From contig NZ_JXSK01000004.1 in NCBI RefSeq assembly GCF_001083805.1, forward strand, positions 62,001-126,000: a DNA stretch of 64,000 bases. Direction: 5' to 3'. Below are positions 47,211 to 56,316 of this stretch, piece after piece (positions within the stretch are counted from its first letter, which is position 1; each line of letters opens with the position of its first letter). Position numbers and translations under genes: made by a program. The notes below the pieces were generated by a model. It was not told where the DNA came from. It saw only the letters and a list, made by a program, of their open reading frames with translations, and searched no databases. Source of the stretch: Photorhabdus luminescens subsp. luminescens (lineage in GTDB: Bacteria; Pseudomonadota; Gammaproteobacteria; Enterobacterales; Enterobacteriaceae).

Positions 47211-48002
47211 ATGCAAGCCGAAATTCTATTGACACTGAAATTACAGCAACGGTTATTCGCAGATCCACGGCGAATATTATTACTTAAACAGATTAAAGTA
47301 ACGGGCTCTATCAGCCAGGGAGCAAAACTGGCGAGGATCAGCTATAAAAGCGCCTGGGATGCTATTAATGAAATGAATCAGTTAGCAGATGAAATAGTGG
47401 TGGACCGTGCTACAGGTGGTAAAGGAGGAGGTGGGGCAAATCTTACCCATTATGGCGAACGTCTGTTGCAACTTTACGATCTACTGACACAAATTCAGCA
47501 AAAAGCTTTTGATGTGCTAAAAGATGACCAACTTCCCCTTGATAGCCTATTAGCTGCTATTTCCCGTTTTTCTCTGCAAACCAGCGCCCGTAACCAATTC
47601 TTTGGCACAATTACTGACCGTGACCATAATCCGGTACAGCAACATGTCCGCATCTTACTGGCAGATGGTCAAACATCTCTGCATGCAGCATTAACAGAAC
47701 AAAGCGCTAACCGTCTCGGCTTGGTAGAAGGTAAAGAGGTATTGGCGCTCATTAAAGCACCCTGGGTGAAACTCACTAAAGAGCCGTTCTCTAGCAGTCA
47801 TTTTGACAATACTCTGACAGGGCAGATCAGTAAACTTGAAACGGGCGAAGAGAGTACAGAAATTATTATTGCCCTTGATGGCGGCGCAATCCTCTGCTCT
47901 ACTCTGCCTAATCAAGAAGCAAACGACCTGAAACTACATCCTGGAGATAAAATCACTGCACTTTTTAATGCTGACCAGGTAATTATTGCAACTCTGTGTT
48001 AA
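47211..48002 (+). CDS. modE: Molybdate-responsive regulator ModE
   Basis: A 263-aa dimeric regulator. The N-terminal winged helix (about 1-110) contains GSISQGAKLARISYKSAWDA and RATGGKGGGGANLT. Two Mop-type domains (about 120-260) bind molybdate (SARNQFFGTI near 127; IKAPWVKLT near 183). I choose ATG 47211 (MQAEILLTLKLQQ), identical in register to E. coli, although its ribosome site is poor (CTGAAAAAAAC); a GTG at 47151 would add 20 unrelated residues. Represses modABC through the 46675 box. Confidence 0.95.
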   Translation: MQAEILLTLKLQQRLFADPRRILLLKQIKVTGSISQGAKLARISYKSAWDAINEMNQLADEIVVDRATGGKGGGGANLTHYGERLLQLYDLLTQIQQKAFDVLKDDQLPLDSLLAAISRFSLQTSARNQFFGTITDRDHNPVQQHVRILLADGQTSLHAALTEQSANRLGLVEGKEVLALIKAPWVKLTKEPFSSSHFDNTLTGQISKLETGEESTEIIIALDGGAILCSTLPNQEANDLKLHPGDKITALFNADQVIIATLC

Positions 48003-48178
48003 GAATTGCTGCTACCATCACCGAACAACTCAAAATATCAAGGAATATCATGGCATTACGCACCTCACACATCCCTTAGTGTCTAATATTAAATGTTAAT
48101 TAAAAGTTAATATTGACATTCCGCGGCATTCCGCTTATTTGTTGGAAGATATTTGCGTTGCTTAAAAAGGAATAAAAG

Positions 48179-49654
48179 ATGTCTGAATTGCAAATAACGC
48201 AAGGCTGTTTCCGTTTAAGTGATACTCGTACCTTGCAGTTATCATCACTAAAAATAGCCTCCGGCGAAAATTGGGCTTTTATTGGCGCTAATGGCAGCGG
48301 AAAATCATCATTATCCCGCGCGCTTTCAAATGAACTAATCCTACTTTCCGGCGAACGAAATTGCTCATTTCACCGGTGCGCCCGCGTCTCTCAAGAACAA
48401 TTACAAAAACTGACGGAAGAAGAATGGCAACGCAATAATACTGATATGCTCAGTGATAACGAAGATGATACCGGCCGCACTGCGGCAGAAATTATCCAGC
48501 TTTATCATAAAGATAATGAACTTTGCCTGGAGCTGGCAAAACAGTTCGGTATTATGGATTTACTCTCCCGTCGTTTTAAATATCTTTCTACCGGTGAAAC
48601 CCACAAGACATTACTTTGCCAGGCACTGATGGCTTCACCTGATTTGCTGATCCTTGATGAACCTTTCAATGGTCTTGATCTATTTGCCCGTGGTCAACTC
48701 GCTGAATTACTGGAAAAATTATCATCAAAAGGAATCGTTCTAGTACTTATCCTTAACCGGTTCAGTGAAATCCCAGATTTTGTTAATCAGATTGGCGTAT
48801 TAGCGGACTGCCAGCTAACGTCTATAGGCATCAAAGAAAAAGTGATGGCAGATTCCTTGGTGGCTCAACTGGCACACAGTGAAAAATTGGACGGTATTCA
48901 TTTACCTGAAACAGATGAATTTCCTGTCGATAATCAGCTACCGCCCGATCAACCGCTGATTATCCTGCGTAACGGTATCGTTCAATATAATGATCAGCCC
49001 ATTTTGCATGGACTAGATTGGCAAGTGAATTCAGGTGAACATTGGCAAATTATTGGCCCAAATGGTGCTGGAAAATCAACGCTTTTGAGCCTGATTACCG
49101 GAGATCATCCTCAAGGCTACAGTAATGAGCTGATCCTTTTTGGTCGCCAACGCGGCAGCGGCGAAACTATTTGGGATATCAAACGTCATATTGGCTATGT
49201 CAGCAACAGTATTCATCTGGAATATCGTGTCAGCATCAGCGTTCGTAATGTGATTCTATCCGGTTTCTTCGATTCAATTGGTCTTTACCAGACAGTATCA
49301 GATCGCCAGCAGCAACTTGCTGATGAATGGCTGGCTTTACTGGGATTATCTGCCCAGATTGCCAACGGCCCGTTTCACAGCCTTTCATGGGGGCAACAGC
49401 GACTTGTTCTAATCGCTCGCGCACTGGTTAAACATCCGGCTTTATTGATCCTTGATGAGCCTCTGCAAGGGCTTGATCCCCTAAACCGCCAATTAGTATT
49501 ACGTTTTATTGATATCATGATTGCTGATGGCGATACTCAGCTACTGTTTGTTTCTCACCATCAGGAAGATGCGCCGCAATGCATCACTCACCGACTGATA
49601 TTTATTCCTGATGATGACATATATCGTTATAAAACAGAAATAATCAATAACTAA
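48179..49654 (+). CDS. modF: ModF, twin-domain ABC ATPase of the molybdenum locus
   Basis: A 491-aa cytosolic protein with two ABC domains: Walker A GANGSGKSS (36-44) with signature LSTGETHK and Walker B ILDEPFNGLD; then GPNGAGKST (293-301) with signature LSWGQQRLV and ILDEPLQGLD. Homologous to E. coli ModF (490 aa) and PhrA-type proteins; exact role unknown, not needed for molybdate uptake. Ribosome site AAAAAGGAATAAAAG. It is downstream of modE, as in E. coli, but the gal genes that follow there are absent here. Confidence 0.95.
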   Translation: MSELQITQGCFRLSDTRTLQLSSLKIASGENWAFIGANGSGKSSLSRALSNELILLSGERNCSFHRCARVSQEQLQKLTEEEWQRNNTDMLSDNEDDTGRTAAEIIQLYHKDNELCLELAKQFGIMDLLSRRFKYLSTGETHKTLLCQALMASPDLLILDEPFNGLDLFARGQLAELLEKLSSKGIVLVLILNRFSEIPDFVNQIGVLADCQLTSIGIKEKVMADSLVAQLAHSEKLDGIHLPETDEFPVDNQLPPDQPLIILRNGIVQYNDQPILHGLDWQVNSGEHWQIIGPNGAGKSTLLSLITGDHPQGYSNELILFGRQRGSGETIWDIKRHIGYVSNSIHLEYRVSISVRNVILSGFFDSIGLYQTVSDRQQQLADEWLALLGLSAQIANGPFHSLSWGQQRLVLIARALVKHPALLILDEPLQGLDPLNRQLVLRFIDIMIADGDTQLLFVSHHQEDAPQCITHRLIFIPDDDIYRYKTEIINN

Positions 49655-49681
49655 AATATTAAAATAAGATTAATACTGAAA

Positions 49682-49748
49682 AAAGCCAGCACTGCAAAGT
49701 ATGTTTATGTCAATCTAGTAGTAATACACATGCAAGCATGCTGGCTTT
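49682..49748 (+). other. Long-loop inverted repeat after modF
   Basis: AAAGCCAGCA (49682-49691) and TGCTGGCTTT (49739-49748) are perfect ten-base arms enclosing 47 bases, which themselves contain CATGCAAGCATG (49730-49741). It lies 28 bases after the modF stop and may act as a terminator or a structured 3' end. The remaining bases to 50114 are AT-rich, without a gene. Confidence 0.5.
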
Positions 49749-50114
49749 ATCCATTCGTAACAATTATAACGTGTCAAGAAAGTCAAGTAACATAAAGATA
49801 CCCCCGTTAATCTTTTCTCCGTAAAATAATTTAATTTTAAAAATAATATATTTAAATATTAGAATATTAATTTCATATAGCCAAAAACAATAAAAACAAT
49901 CCCGTAATCATTTATCTCTAAATTAAATTTAATTCATTCAACCATTCCATTTCACGATTACAATCATTATATAGACATTCATCACATTAATTAAATAGAT
50001 TACTTAGTGAATTGGGCTTTAGATTAAACTATTATTATGAAGTAAAGTGACAAAATTTTTCCATCAGGTTAAAGATGGATTCTCTGCTATTACATACCAA
50101 TTAGGAGAATAACA

Positions 50115-50444
50115 ATGAGTGGTCTAAGCGCCGTCATATCAGTCAAGCTTAAACTTGGTAAAGACAGTTATAACGTTGATTTAAATATTCCATCGGCAAC
50201 CCCGGCTCCTGAAGCACCTTTTCTTTTTAGTGTCGTTTCACCCGAAAAAGATGGACAACCTGCAAATACTTTATTAGAAGTCGCTATCGGTAATTCAGAA
50301 CATATCTATATTGCCGTTGCACCACCAGGTTCATTATTGAAAGAAACAGGTGTTGATAAGGTAGTGGAAAGTCTTAATGTTGTCGTTTCCGAAGGTAAAT
50401 ACAATAAAACAGACAAGAAATTTGATATAGAGAAAAAATCCTAA
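50115..50444 (+). CDS. 109-aa protein of the lectin/giant-protein cassette, unknown
   Basis: A small soluble protein starting MSGLSAVISVKLKLGKDSYN, with VDLNIPSATPAPEAPFLFSV in the middle and a Lys/Asp-rich tail (KYNKTDKKFDIEKKS). Alternating hydrophobic residues suggest an all-beta fold. No signal peptide, membrane segment or recognised domain. Ribosome site TTAGGAGAATAAC is strong. It lies 90 bases upstream of the 1235-aa gene and probably shares its transcript. Confidence 0.7.
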   Translation: MSGLSAVISVKLKLGKDSYNVDLNIPSATPAPEAPFLFSVVSPEKDGQPANTLLEVAIGNSEHIYIAVAPPGSLLKETGVDKVVESLNVVVSEGKYNKTDKKFDIEKKS

Positions 50445-50534
50445 ATTATCCGCTCAATATTAATCATAAGGCTATGCGTTTAGAACCATAAATAACATAG
50501 CCTTAGCAATACATCTCACTATCTGAGGTAAAAT

Positions 50535-53500
50535 ATGGGAACACGATTTGAGATTGAAGCCCATTTAGATTGGTGCAAAATATTTGATGGCGAAATGCGT
50601 AGCCCAATGCAATGCCAGCTTGCTTTATTCAATAGTTATTCTTTAATCTATATCGATATGACTGCAAAACAGGCAGGAGCTGACAATCTCAATATCTTTA
50701 AATTACTTAACCACGCCTTTCATCTTAACTTACCTGAGAAAGAAGCCCCGTTATTAATACAGGATGCAGGTTTTTTTACTTTCTCCAATCATGCCAATCC
50801 ACCAGAAGCAGAGAAACTGTGTAATATTTTTCCACAAATACCTTTACCAAAGTCAGTGACAGAAATGGAAACGCCGGTATCCCATAGTTGTACCTTCTGG
50901 CTAACCTTGCGTTTAAAAGGGAATTATTTATTTAACAACTTAATTGAAGTCGGCGTTAAAAATGGCGATCTACCACAGGCAGACATCTCACTCAGTGGGC
51001 GTTTGGATCGGGGAATATCCGCAGGTGAATCAATTAAACAAAGTCGCTATACTGCCGTTCTTCCTGATTTCAAACTATTTAAGATTTTTGGCTTCAATAA
51101 TTTAATACTTAAATATCAGTTTGATAATTACGCAAAATATGAAATAGCAGGCACTATCACATTAGATTTGTTCCAGAAAACGTATTGTTTTGATGGGGCT
51201 TTAAGCGCAGATGAAAAGCAAGTACAGGCATCTTTAAAAATCTGTCATAAAGGCTCAGAAAGCACTATTGAACAGCCCTTTGACGGAAGAATGACTGGCG
51301 TCACATTTGATGATTTATCTTTTGGCATTGATTACACCTTTGCCGTGCCAGAAAAGAAACAATCTAAAGTTGGATTATATTGGGTAAAGGGAACAATTAA
51401 TTATGCAAAATTACCCGCATTAAGTGGATATCTTTATTTTCTAGATAATACCCCCATATTGGCTTCAGTCGCTATTAATAAAGATTTATCGATACATGAT
51501 ATATTTGAGGCATCATTTGCTAATCCCCTTTTCTCCTGGCCAAGTAATTTTATCGATATCGTTTTTCATCCGGGGAGCAACCTTTATTATCGGCGCGAAA
51601 CAGATGGAGATATTAAACAGGAAAATACGATTATTTCCTCTTTAGCCGAAAAGTCTCTGTTATTAAATCAGGATATTACCCATTATCAGCCAGGATTTCA
51701 CCTCTATGCCCTGTTTGACATTACATTGATTGAAACTTTGACGCTCAAAGGGGATATACAAATTACCAAAGAAGGCGTCAATGCAGAGATCCAGCTACTT
51801 AATCCAATTTCATTATTTGTACTGCAAATTACGGGTTTTGGGCAAGATCCAGGTCCAACCCTGTTTTTCTCTACCGTCAAGGAAAATAAATTCGGCCTTC
51901 GCTGTGGGCTGCTGTTTTTTAAACATGATTTTGGTTTAAATGTAGAAATATCAGGTATAAAAGAGAAAACCGGGGAATTAAAAATCAGTGGCTCATTGTC
52001 CTCAGACAAAATTTCTTCTCCGTTATTACCCAGTTCAGCGAAATTAGGTTTTTCCTATAGCAAAAGCGCAGGATTTAAAATCACTGACTGGCCTGCATTT
52101 AATTTAGATAACAACCAGTTTATTAACTTTATCGAAGAATTAAAAAAATTCTCAAGCAGTAAAGGTTCCAATTGCGGCCAATTAACCCACTTTGTCAATG
52201 AACATTTACTCACATCCCGGTTTTCTATTTCCCCGTCGTTTGATACTAAGACGGATAATTCTAGCCAAAACGACCAACTGTATTTTGTGTTAAACGGTAA
52301 GTACACCATGACAATGGCAGGAACGGATTTCGTTACTCTCTCCTTCCCAAAAACCGTAGAGTTTTTGCTGCCAAACAACCTCTCTTTAGAGGAATTACCT
52401 AATGCTATCGGTGCAGCGCTGAAAAGCGCGGCTGAGTCTTTCATTCAAGGGCTATTGGAAAATCGTGAAGCTATCGCAGCCTTTCTGACGTTGACAGCCG
52501 CCGAGAAAGCCGCCGATTATGCCATGACGTTACTGTGTGAGGGATTGGTTGACGCCGCGCTAACAGAAACAGTCCAGAGCGGTGCAGAAGCCTTAGCCGC
52601 TGCCGGGGGCGTAGCAGCAGGAGCTGCGGGAGCGGCTATCATAAGTAACATTATCAATAAAATTAAAGATGAAATTGACAACAAACCAATACCTCCCGAT
52701 CCTCCCAAGCCTGCCGATCCCAAACCGCCTGAAAATTTGTCAGCAATCTATGAGGATCATAAGGCTAAATTCGCATGGGGCTATACGAAAAATGCTGACG
52801 GTTATCAGGTCAAATTAAAAGCGCCAAATAACGAAACATTATTCAACAAGAAACTGAATCACAACGATAATTCCGTCATTTTACCTATCAGTCCGGAATT
52901 AGCCGCTGGCGTTTATACTTGGTCAGTCGCCGCCACCAGGCAAGACTTTATCAGCTCAGAAAATCAATTACACCAGCATCGTCTGCCAATACCGGAATTG
53001 AACATCAATTTAGAAACAAAACCCATTATTGAAAGAGATATTAATCTTATATTGAAGTGGAATTTGGTAACAGATGCCAGTCACTATAACGTACAAATCG
53101 AGGAAAATGGACAAATCGAAAACCGCTCAATTGCCGCTCCACAGAATTCAGTGACTATTATTTTTGATAAGCTGAAACCTACCGGGAAATATCGTTTTTC
53201 ATTAGCAGCATTGAACAACCCCAATTATATTGCCAGCGAATTCTGTCAGGTTCAGCAATGGTCACGTCTGGATACTCCTCAGCAAATTCAGGCTAATTAC
53301 CAATCTGGCGGCATAGAGATTCAATGGCAATGCTGTCCCGATATTACTCATTATTTACTCAGCTTACTGGCTCCAAACAATTCATGGATACAACAAACCG
53401 TGAATTCCACAACTGGACGAGCCCATATTGCTTTACCACCGATCCCGATTGCAGGAACATATCAACTTTATTTAGCTAGCATGCCGGATACCACCGTAAC

Positions 53501-54242
53501 ATCAATCCCAAGTATCTGGAGTGATGGAGTGGCAATAGAAGTGGTAATAACACCAGAACAAATTGCACAGTCGGCATATCAACAACAGATGAGTGGCAAT
53601 GATTGCGGCAAATTGATAATTAAATCCTTGCCTGATCTCAAGGCGCATATGCTCGCAGCAGCTATGGCGCAAGTAGGCTATATAGCAGTAGAAACTGGGC
53701 AAGGATTAAAATCAGCCTACCCAGCCATCAACGCCAGCGAAATAACCGAAATACTACTGACCATATATGGCAAAGCATTAACCCTAGAACAATTGGCTCA
53801 GAAAGCGTATGACAAACACCTATCCGGCAGTCAATGCGGACAGACATTAATCACTGAATATCCGGCAATCCAAGCCAAAGCATTAGGCAGCGCTATGGCG
53901 ATGGCAGGTTATCCAGCAACAGAAACCGGACAAGGATTAAAATCAGCCTACCCAGCCATCAGCGCCAGCGAAATAACCGAGATACTACTGGCTATATATG
54001 GCAAAGCATTAACCCTAGAACAATTGGCTCAGAAAGCGTATGACGAACACCTATCCGGCAGTCAGTGTGGACAGACATTAATCACTCAATATCCTGCAAC
54101 CCAAGCCAAAACATTAGGTCGCACTATGGCGCTGGCGGGTTATCCAGCAATAGAAACCGGGCAAGGATTAAAATCAGCCTATCCATCCATCAGCGCCAGC
54201 GAAACAACAGCCGTCCTGCTAGAAATTTATGGTAGACGGTAG
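50535..54242 (+). CDS. 1235-aa multidomain protein with FN3-like domains and 77-aa C-terminal repeats
   Basis: A large protein without a signal peptide. Residues 1-about 670 are a long beta-rich region of unknown family (repeated motifs such as LTLKGDIQITKEGVNAEIQ). An Ala/Gly-rich hydrophobic stretch follows (ALAAAGGVAAGAAGAAII, about 684-703), then a proline linker (IPPDPPKPADPKPPE, about 717-732). Three fibronectin-III-like modules span about 731-1004 (KAKFAWGYTKNADGYQVKL, LILKWNLVTDASHYNVQI, IEIQWQCCPDITHYLLSL). Three 77-aa repeats fill 1005-1235, each with AQKAYD...SGSQCG, AMAMAGYPATETGQGLKSAY and SASEITEILLAIYG. The architecture suggests a surface or toxin-like adhesion protein, but the export route and function are unknown. 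Ribosome site TGAGGTAAAAT. Confidence 0.8.
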   Translation: MGTRFEIEAHLDWCKIFDGEMRSPMQCQLALFNSYSLIYIDMTAKQAGADNLNIFKLLNHAFHLNLPEKEAPLLIQDAGFFTFSNHANPPEAEKLCNIFPQIPLPKSVTEMETPVSHSCTFWLTLRLKGNYLFNNLIEVGVKNGDLPQADISLSGRLDRGISAGESIKQSRYTAVLPDFKLFKIFGFNNLILKYQFDNYAKYEIAGTITLDLFQKTYCFDGALSADEKQVQASLKICHKGSESTIEQPFDGRMTGVTFDDLSFGIDYTFAVPEKKQSKVGLYWVKGTINYAKLPALSGYLYFLDNTPILASVAINKDLSIHDIFEASFANPLFSWPSNFIDIVFHPGSNLYYRRETDGDIKQENTIISSLAEKSLLLNQDITHYQPGFHLYALFDITLIETLTLKGDIQITKEGVNAEIQLLNPISLFVLQITGFGQDPGPTLFFSTVKENKFGLRCGLLFFKHDFGLNVEISGIKEKTGELKISGSLSSDKISSPLLPSSAKLGFSYSKSAGFKITDWPAFNLDNNQFINFIEELKKFSSSKGSNCGQLTHFVNEHLLTSRFSISPSFDTKTDNSSQNDQLYFVLNGKYTMTMAGTDFVTLSFPKTVEFLLPNNLSLEELPNAIGAALKSAAESFIQGLLENREAIAAFLTLTAAEKAADYAMTLLCEGLVDAALTETVQSGAEALAAAGGVAAGAAGAAIISNIINKIKDEIDNKPIPPDPPKPADPKPPENLSAIYEDHKAKFAWGYTKNADGYQVKLKAPNNETLFNKKLNHNDNSVILPISPELAAGVYTWSVAATRQDFISSENQLHQHRLPIPELNINLETKPIIERDINLILKWNLVTDASHYNVQIEENGQIENRSIAAPQNSVTIIFDKLKPTGKYRFSLAALNNPNYIASEFCQVQQWSRLDTPQQIQANYQSGGIEIQWQCCPDITHYLLSLLAPNNSWIQQTVNSTTGRAHIALPPIPIAGTYQLYLASMPDTTVTSIPSIWSDGVAIEVVITPEQIAQSAYQQQMSGNDCGKLIIKSLPDLKAHMLAAAMAQVGYIAVETGQGLKSAYPAINASEITEILLTIYGKALTLEQLAQKAYDKHLSGSQCGQTLITEYPAIQAKALGSAMAMAGYPATETGQGLKSAYPAISASEITEILLAIYGKALTLEQLAQKAYDEHLSGSQCGQTLITQYPATQAKTLGRTMALAGYPAIETGQGLKSAYPSISASETTAVLLEIYGRR
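53547..54239 (+). repeat. Three tandem 231-bp coding repeats (3' end of the 1235-aa gene)
   Basis: Units 53547-53777, 53778-54008 and 54009-54239 encode 77 residues each. Units two and three are nearly identical in DNA over long runs (AACCCTAGAACAATTGGCTC and GGACAAGGATTAAAATCAGC recur), while the first half of unit one has diverged. Each unit appears to contain two half-repeats of about 38 residues. Confidence 0.9.
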
Positions 54243-54287
54243 TTGTATCGCGAGTTTATTTAGTCAACAGATATAAGGAGTATTGCT

Positions 54288-54923
54288 ATGACTTTAGTCT
54301 CCAAAGAGATGTTAATGACTCCACTCTACCCCATTGATATCGCTGTTATTTTACGTGAGCTTGACTTTCCTGCTAACGAGATTGCAGTTGCACTGCACAA
54401 GCACTTCCCAACGCTTCCTCCACTAGACGTTGGTCAAATGTTGCTTAATCCTAAAGTGTATCCAGCGATAACTCGCTCAGAATTAGTCACAGCCTTGAGT
54501 GTCGCTGGCTTTCAAGCCCAAGAAGCTGAGTTAGCAGCCAATATTTTGTATCCAATCACTGTGTCTGTACTTGCGGATAAGGCTTGGCAGAATAGCGGTG
54601 TGACAGTCAACACAAATCAGACAACCACAATTACCTATCTCAGCGGCACATGGTCTTTTGACCCAAAGTACAACGATTGCCAGGCAGAAGGAGATAAGGC
54701 TCATATTGCCCAGGAAGACTACACGTTACCAGGCCAGCCAGTAGGCGCACTGGTAGGCCGTGTCGGTGAAACCGTTTTTTTGATCAGTCGTGAAGCCAGT
54801 GTCCCGAGTGGGTCATCTGGTGAATTACAGCTTTGTATCAACGATGACTTAAAAGGGCGTTATGGTGCCGGATTAACAGATAATAAAGGTAAGCTGGAGG
54901 TTAAAATCAGTACACGAGAATAA
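54288..54923 (+). CDS. Protein with helical repeat-like N-terminus and LecA-like lectin domain
   Basis: A 211-aa protein. Residues about 10-92 contain two helical half-repeats (ILRELDFPANEIAVALHKHF; ALSVAGFQAQEAELAANILY) similar in pattern to the C-terminal repeats of the preceding protein. Residues about 93-211 resemble the galactose-binding lectin LecA/PA-IL: SGTWSFDPKYND, GDKAH, GALVGRVG and INDDLKGRYGAG align with the calcium and sugar loop. His139 and Asp186 match the LecA His50 and Asp100; the calcium-binding Asn pair (LecA N107/N108) is not evident. No signal peptide, as in LecA itself. Ribosome site ATAAGGAGTATTGC; 45 bases after the giant gene. Confidence 0.75.
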   Translation: MTLVSKEMLMTPLYPIDIAVILRELDFPANEIAVALHKHFPTLPPLDVGQMLLNPKVYPAITRSELVTALSVAGFQAQEAELAANILYPITVSVLADKAWQNSGVTVNTNQTTTITYLSGTWSFDPKYNDCQAEGDKAHIAQEDYTLPGQPVGALVGRVGETVFLISREASVPSGSSGELQLCINDDLKGRYGAGLTDNKGKLEVKISTRE

Positions 54924-54954
54924 GCGAATTTGTATTAGATCAAGCTCAACCTGA

Positions 54955-54983
54955 CAGCCACCCGTTGTTTATACAAGTGGCTG
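54955..54983 (+). terminator. Hairpin after the lectin gene
   Basis: CAGCCAC (54955-54961) and GTGGCTG (54977-54983) form a perfect seven-base stem with a 15-base loop, followed by ATCTGTTC. It ends the three-gene cassette. Confidence 0.55.
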
Positions 54984-55036
54984 ATCTGTTCAATATCTTA
55001 ATAAAGCTTATTTTTCATACCCTATTGAATCAGATC

Positions 55037-55190
55037 TACACCCTATGGATTTCAAGATGTATCGTGACGACAAAGGAGAGAATCCCCAGGAGCATAGCTA
55101 ACTATGTGGCTGGAGTGACCGGGTGGCTGGAGTGACCGGGGTGAGCGAGTGCAGCCAACAAAGAAACAACTTGAAAGATGACGGGGATAA
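55037..55190. repeat. Degenerate ERIC element with an internal 17-bp duplication
   Basis: CTATGGATTTCAAGATGTAT at the left and CAACTTGAAAGATGACGGGG at the right are ERIC ends; the core GAATCCCCAGGAGCATAG is close to the classic ERIC sequence. TGGCTGGAGTGACCGGG occurs twice in tandem (55107-55123 and 55124-55140). Both TATA ends are eroded (CTACACCC; GGGATAATA), so the copy is old. The interval from 54984 to 55406 otherwise holds no gene. Confidence 0.85.
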
Positions 55191-55406
55191 TAGTACATGT
55201 CAGTCATAAGCCTTACCAATAACACGGCTTTTTGTTGACCAAAAATATAATTGTCACCGATGGGTTTCTTCTCCGACCAGTGAAAAAAGCATCGCAATTT
55301 GGCTATCATACATTATTATTTTTTGCTCACTAAATAACATCCATCATCGATTTTTGGTCTGCTTTTCAGATCGTTTTTTAATTTGTTAAAAATAAAGGGA
55401 AATTAT

Positions 55407-56234
55407 ATGATTTGGGGTTTACTTGCTACATCACTAGCGTTATTAGCTATACACCGCACTACTGCACTTATTGTTCTACTGGCTGCGGTTATTACCGGAT
55501 TCGTCACGCAAACTCTGATCTATCCGGCAATCGCCACTATCGCGATTATTTTTTTGTTAGGTGCGCTACGTATCTATTTTCAGCAAAATAACATCATTAA
55601 AATAACCACTGAACTGCTATTACTCGCCTTTGCAGCGGCATTATTTCTGCATCTGCTTCCCGGTTTTAATAACCTGAAATATCTCGATAAAATTCAGGTA
55701 GGCCCTCATAGCGCCCCATTCTCACTCTATTTCAACTTTGACAAAGCACTCATTCCTTTTCTGTTGCTATGTTGCATGCCTGGCCTATTTACAATAAAAC
55801 CACTAGCCAAAATTCAGCCTTATGCATGGATAATCTTAGCTATTGCTATTCCCGTCCTGTTGAGTATCGCAACAGCTCTTGGAGGACTAGCGGTTGAACT
55901 GCATATGCCACAATGGTTACCGATGTTTATATTGGCGAATATCTTCTTCGTTTCTCTGGCGGAAGAAGCGCTATTCCGAGGTTATATCCAGCAAAGATTG
56001 AGCCAGTGGATTAACCCCTATTTCGCCCTGATCATCACCGCTTTAATGTTTGGCGGCGCACACTTTGTCGGCGGTCCACTATTGATGATTTTTGCCACAC
56101 TTGCGGGATTAATATATGGGCTGGCATGGATGTGGAGTGGCCGTCTGTGGGTCGCTGTTGGGTTCCATTTCGCGCTCAATTTGGTCCATTTGCTGTTCTT
56201 TACTTACCCAATCAAGTTGGTGACCGTATTATAA
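55407..56234 (+). CDS. CPBP-family intramembrane glutamic protease
   Basis: A 275-aa membrane protein with about seven to eight helices. The abi/CAAX-protease (PF02517) motifs are in order: EEALFRGYIQQRLSQW (Glu186-Glu187 catalytic), GGAHFVGGP and FHFALNLVHLLFF (His-x3-Asn). I choose ATG 55407 (MIWGLLATS) because AAAGGGAAATTAT is well spaced; an in-frame TTG at 55383 is rejected. The bacterial family includes bacteriocin self-immunity and maturation proteins, so a link to the neighbouring cassette is possible but unproven. Flanked by ERIC elements on both sides. Confidence 0.85.
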   Translation: MIWGLLATSLALLAIHRTTALIVLLAAVITGFVTQTLIYPAIATIAIIFLLGALRIYFQQNNIIKITTELLLLAFAAALFLHLLPGFNNLKYLDKIQVGPHSAPFSLYFNFDKALIPFLLLCCMPGLFTIKPLAKIQPYAWIILAIAIPVLLSIATALGGLAVELHMPQWLPMFILANIFFVSLAEEALFRGYIQQRLSQWINPYFALIITALMFGGAHFVGGPLLMIFATLAGLIYGLAWMWSGRLWVAVGFHFALNLVHLLFFTYPIKLVTVL

Positions 56235-56316
56235 CGTGCCAAACTTGACCGGTGTCTATTTCAGCCATCTGCAAGAAGTTCAGATCTTCAAGCAAATAAA
56301 GTTTGAAACAAGACTA

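Noticed and set aside
55052-55309. 85-codon minus-strand ORF
   Set aside because: It consists mostly of translated ERIC sequence.
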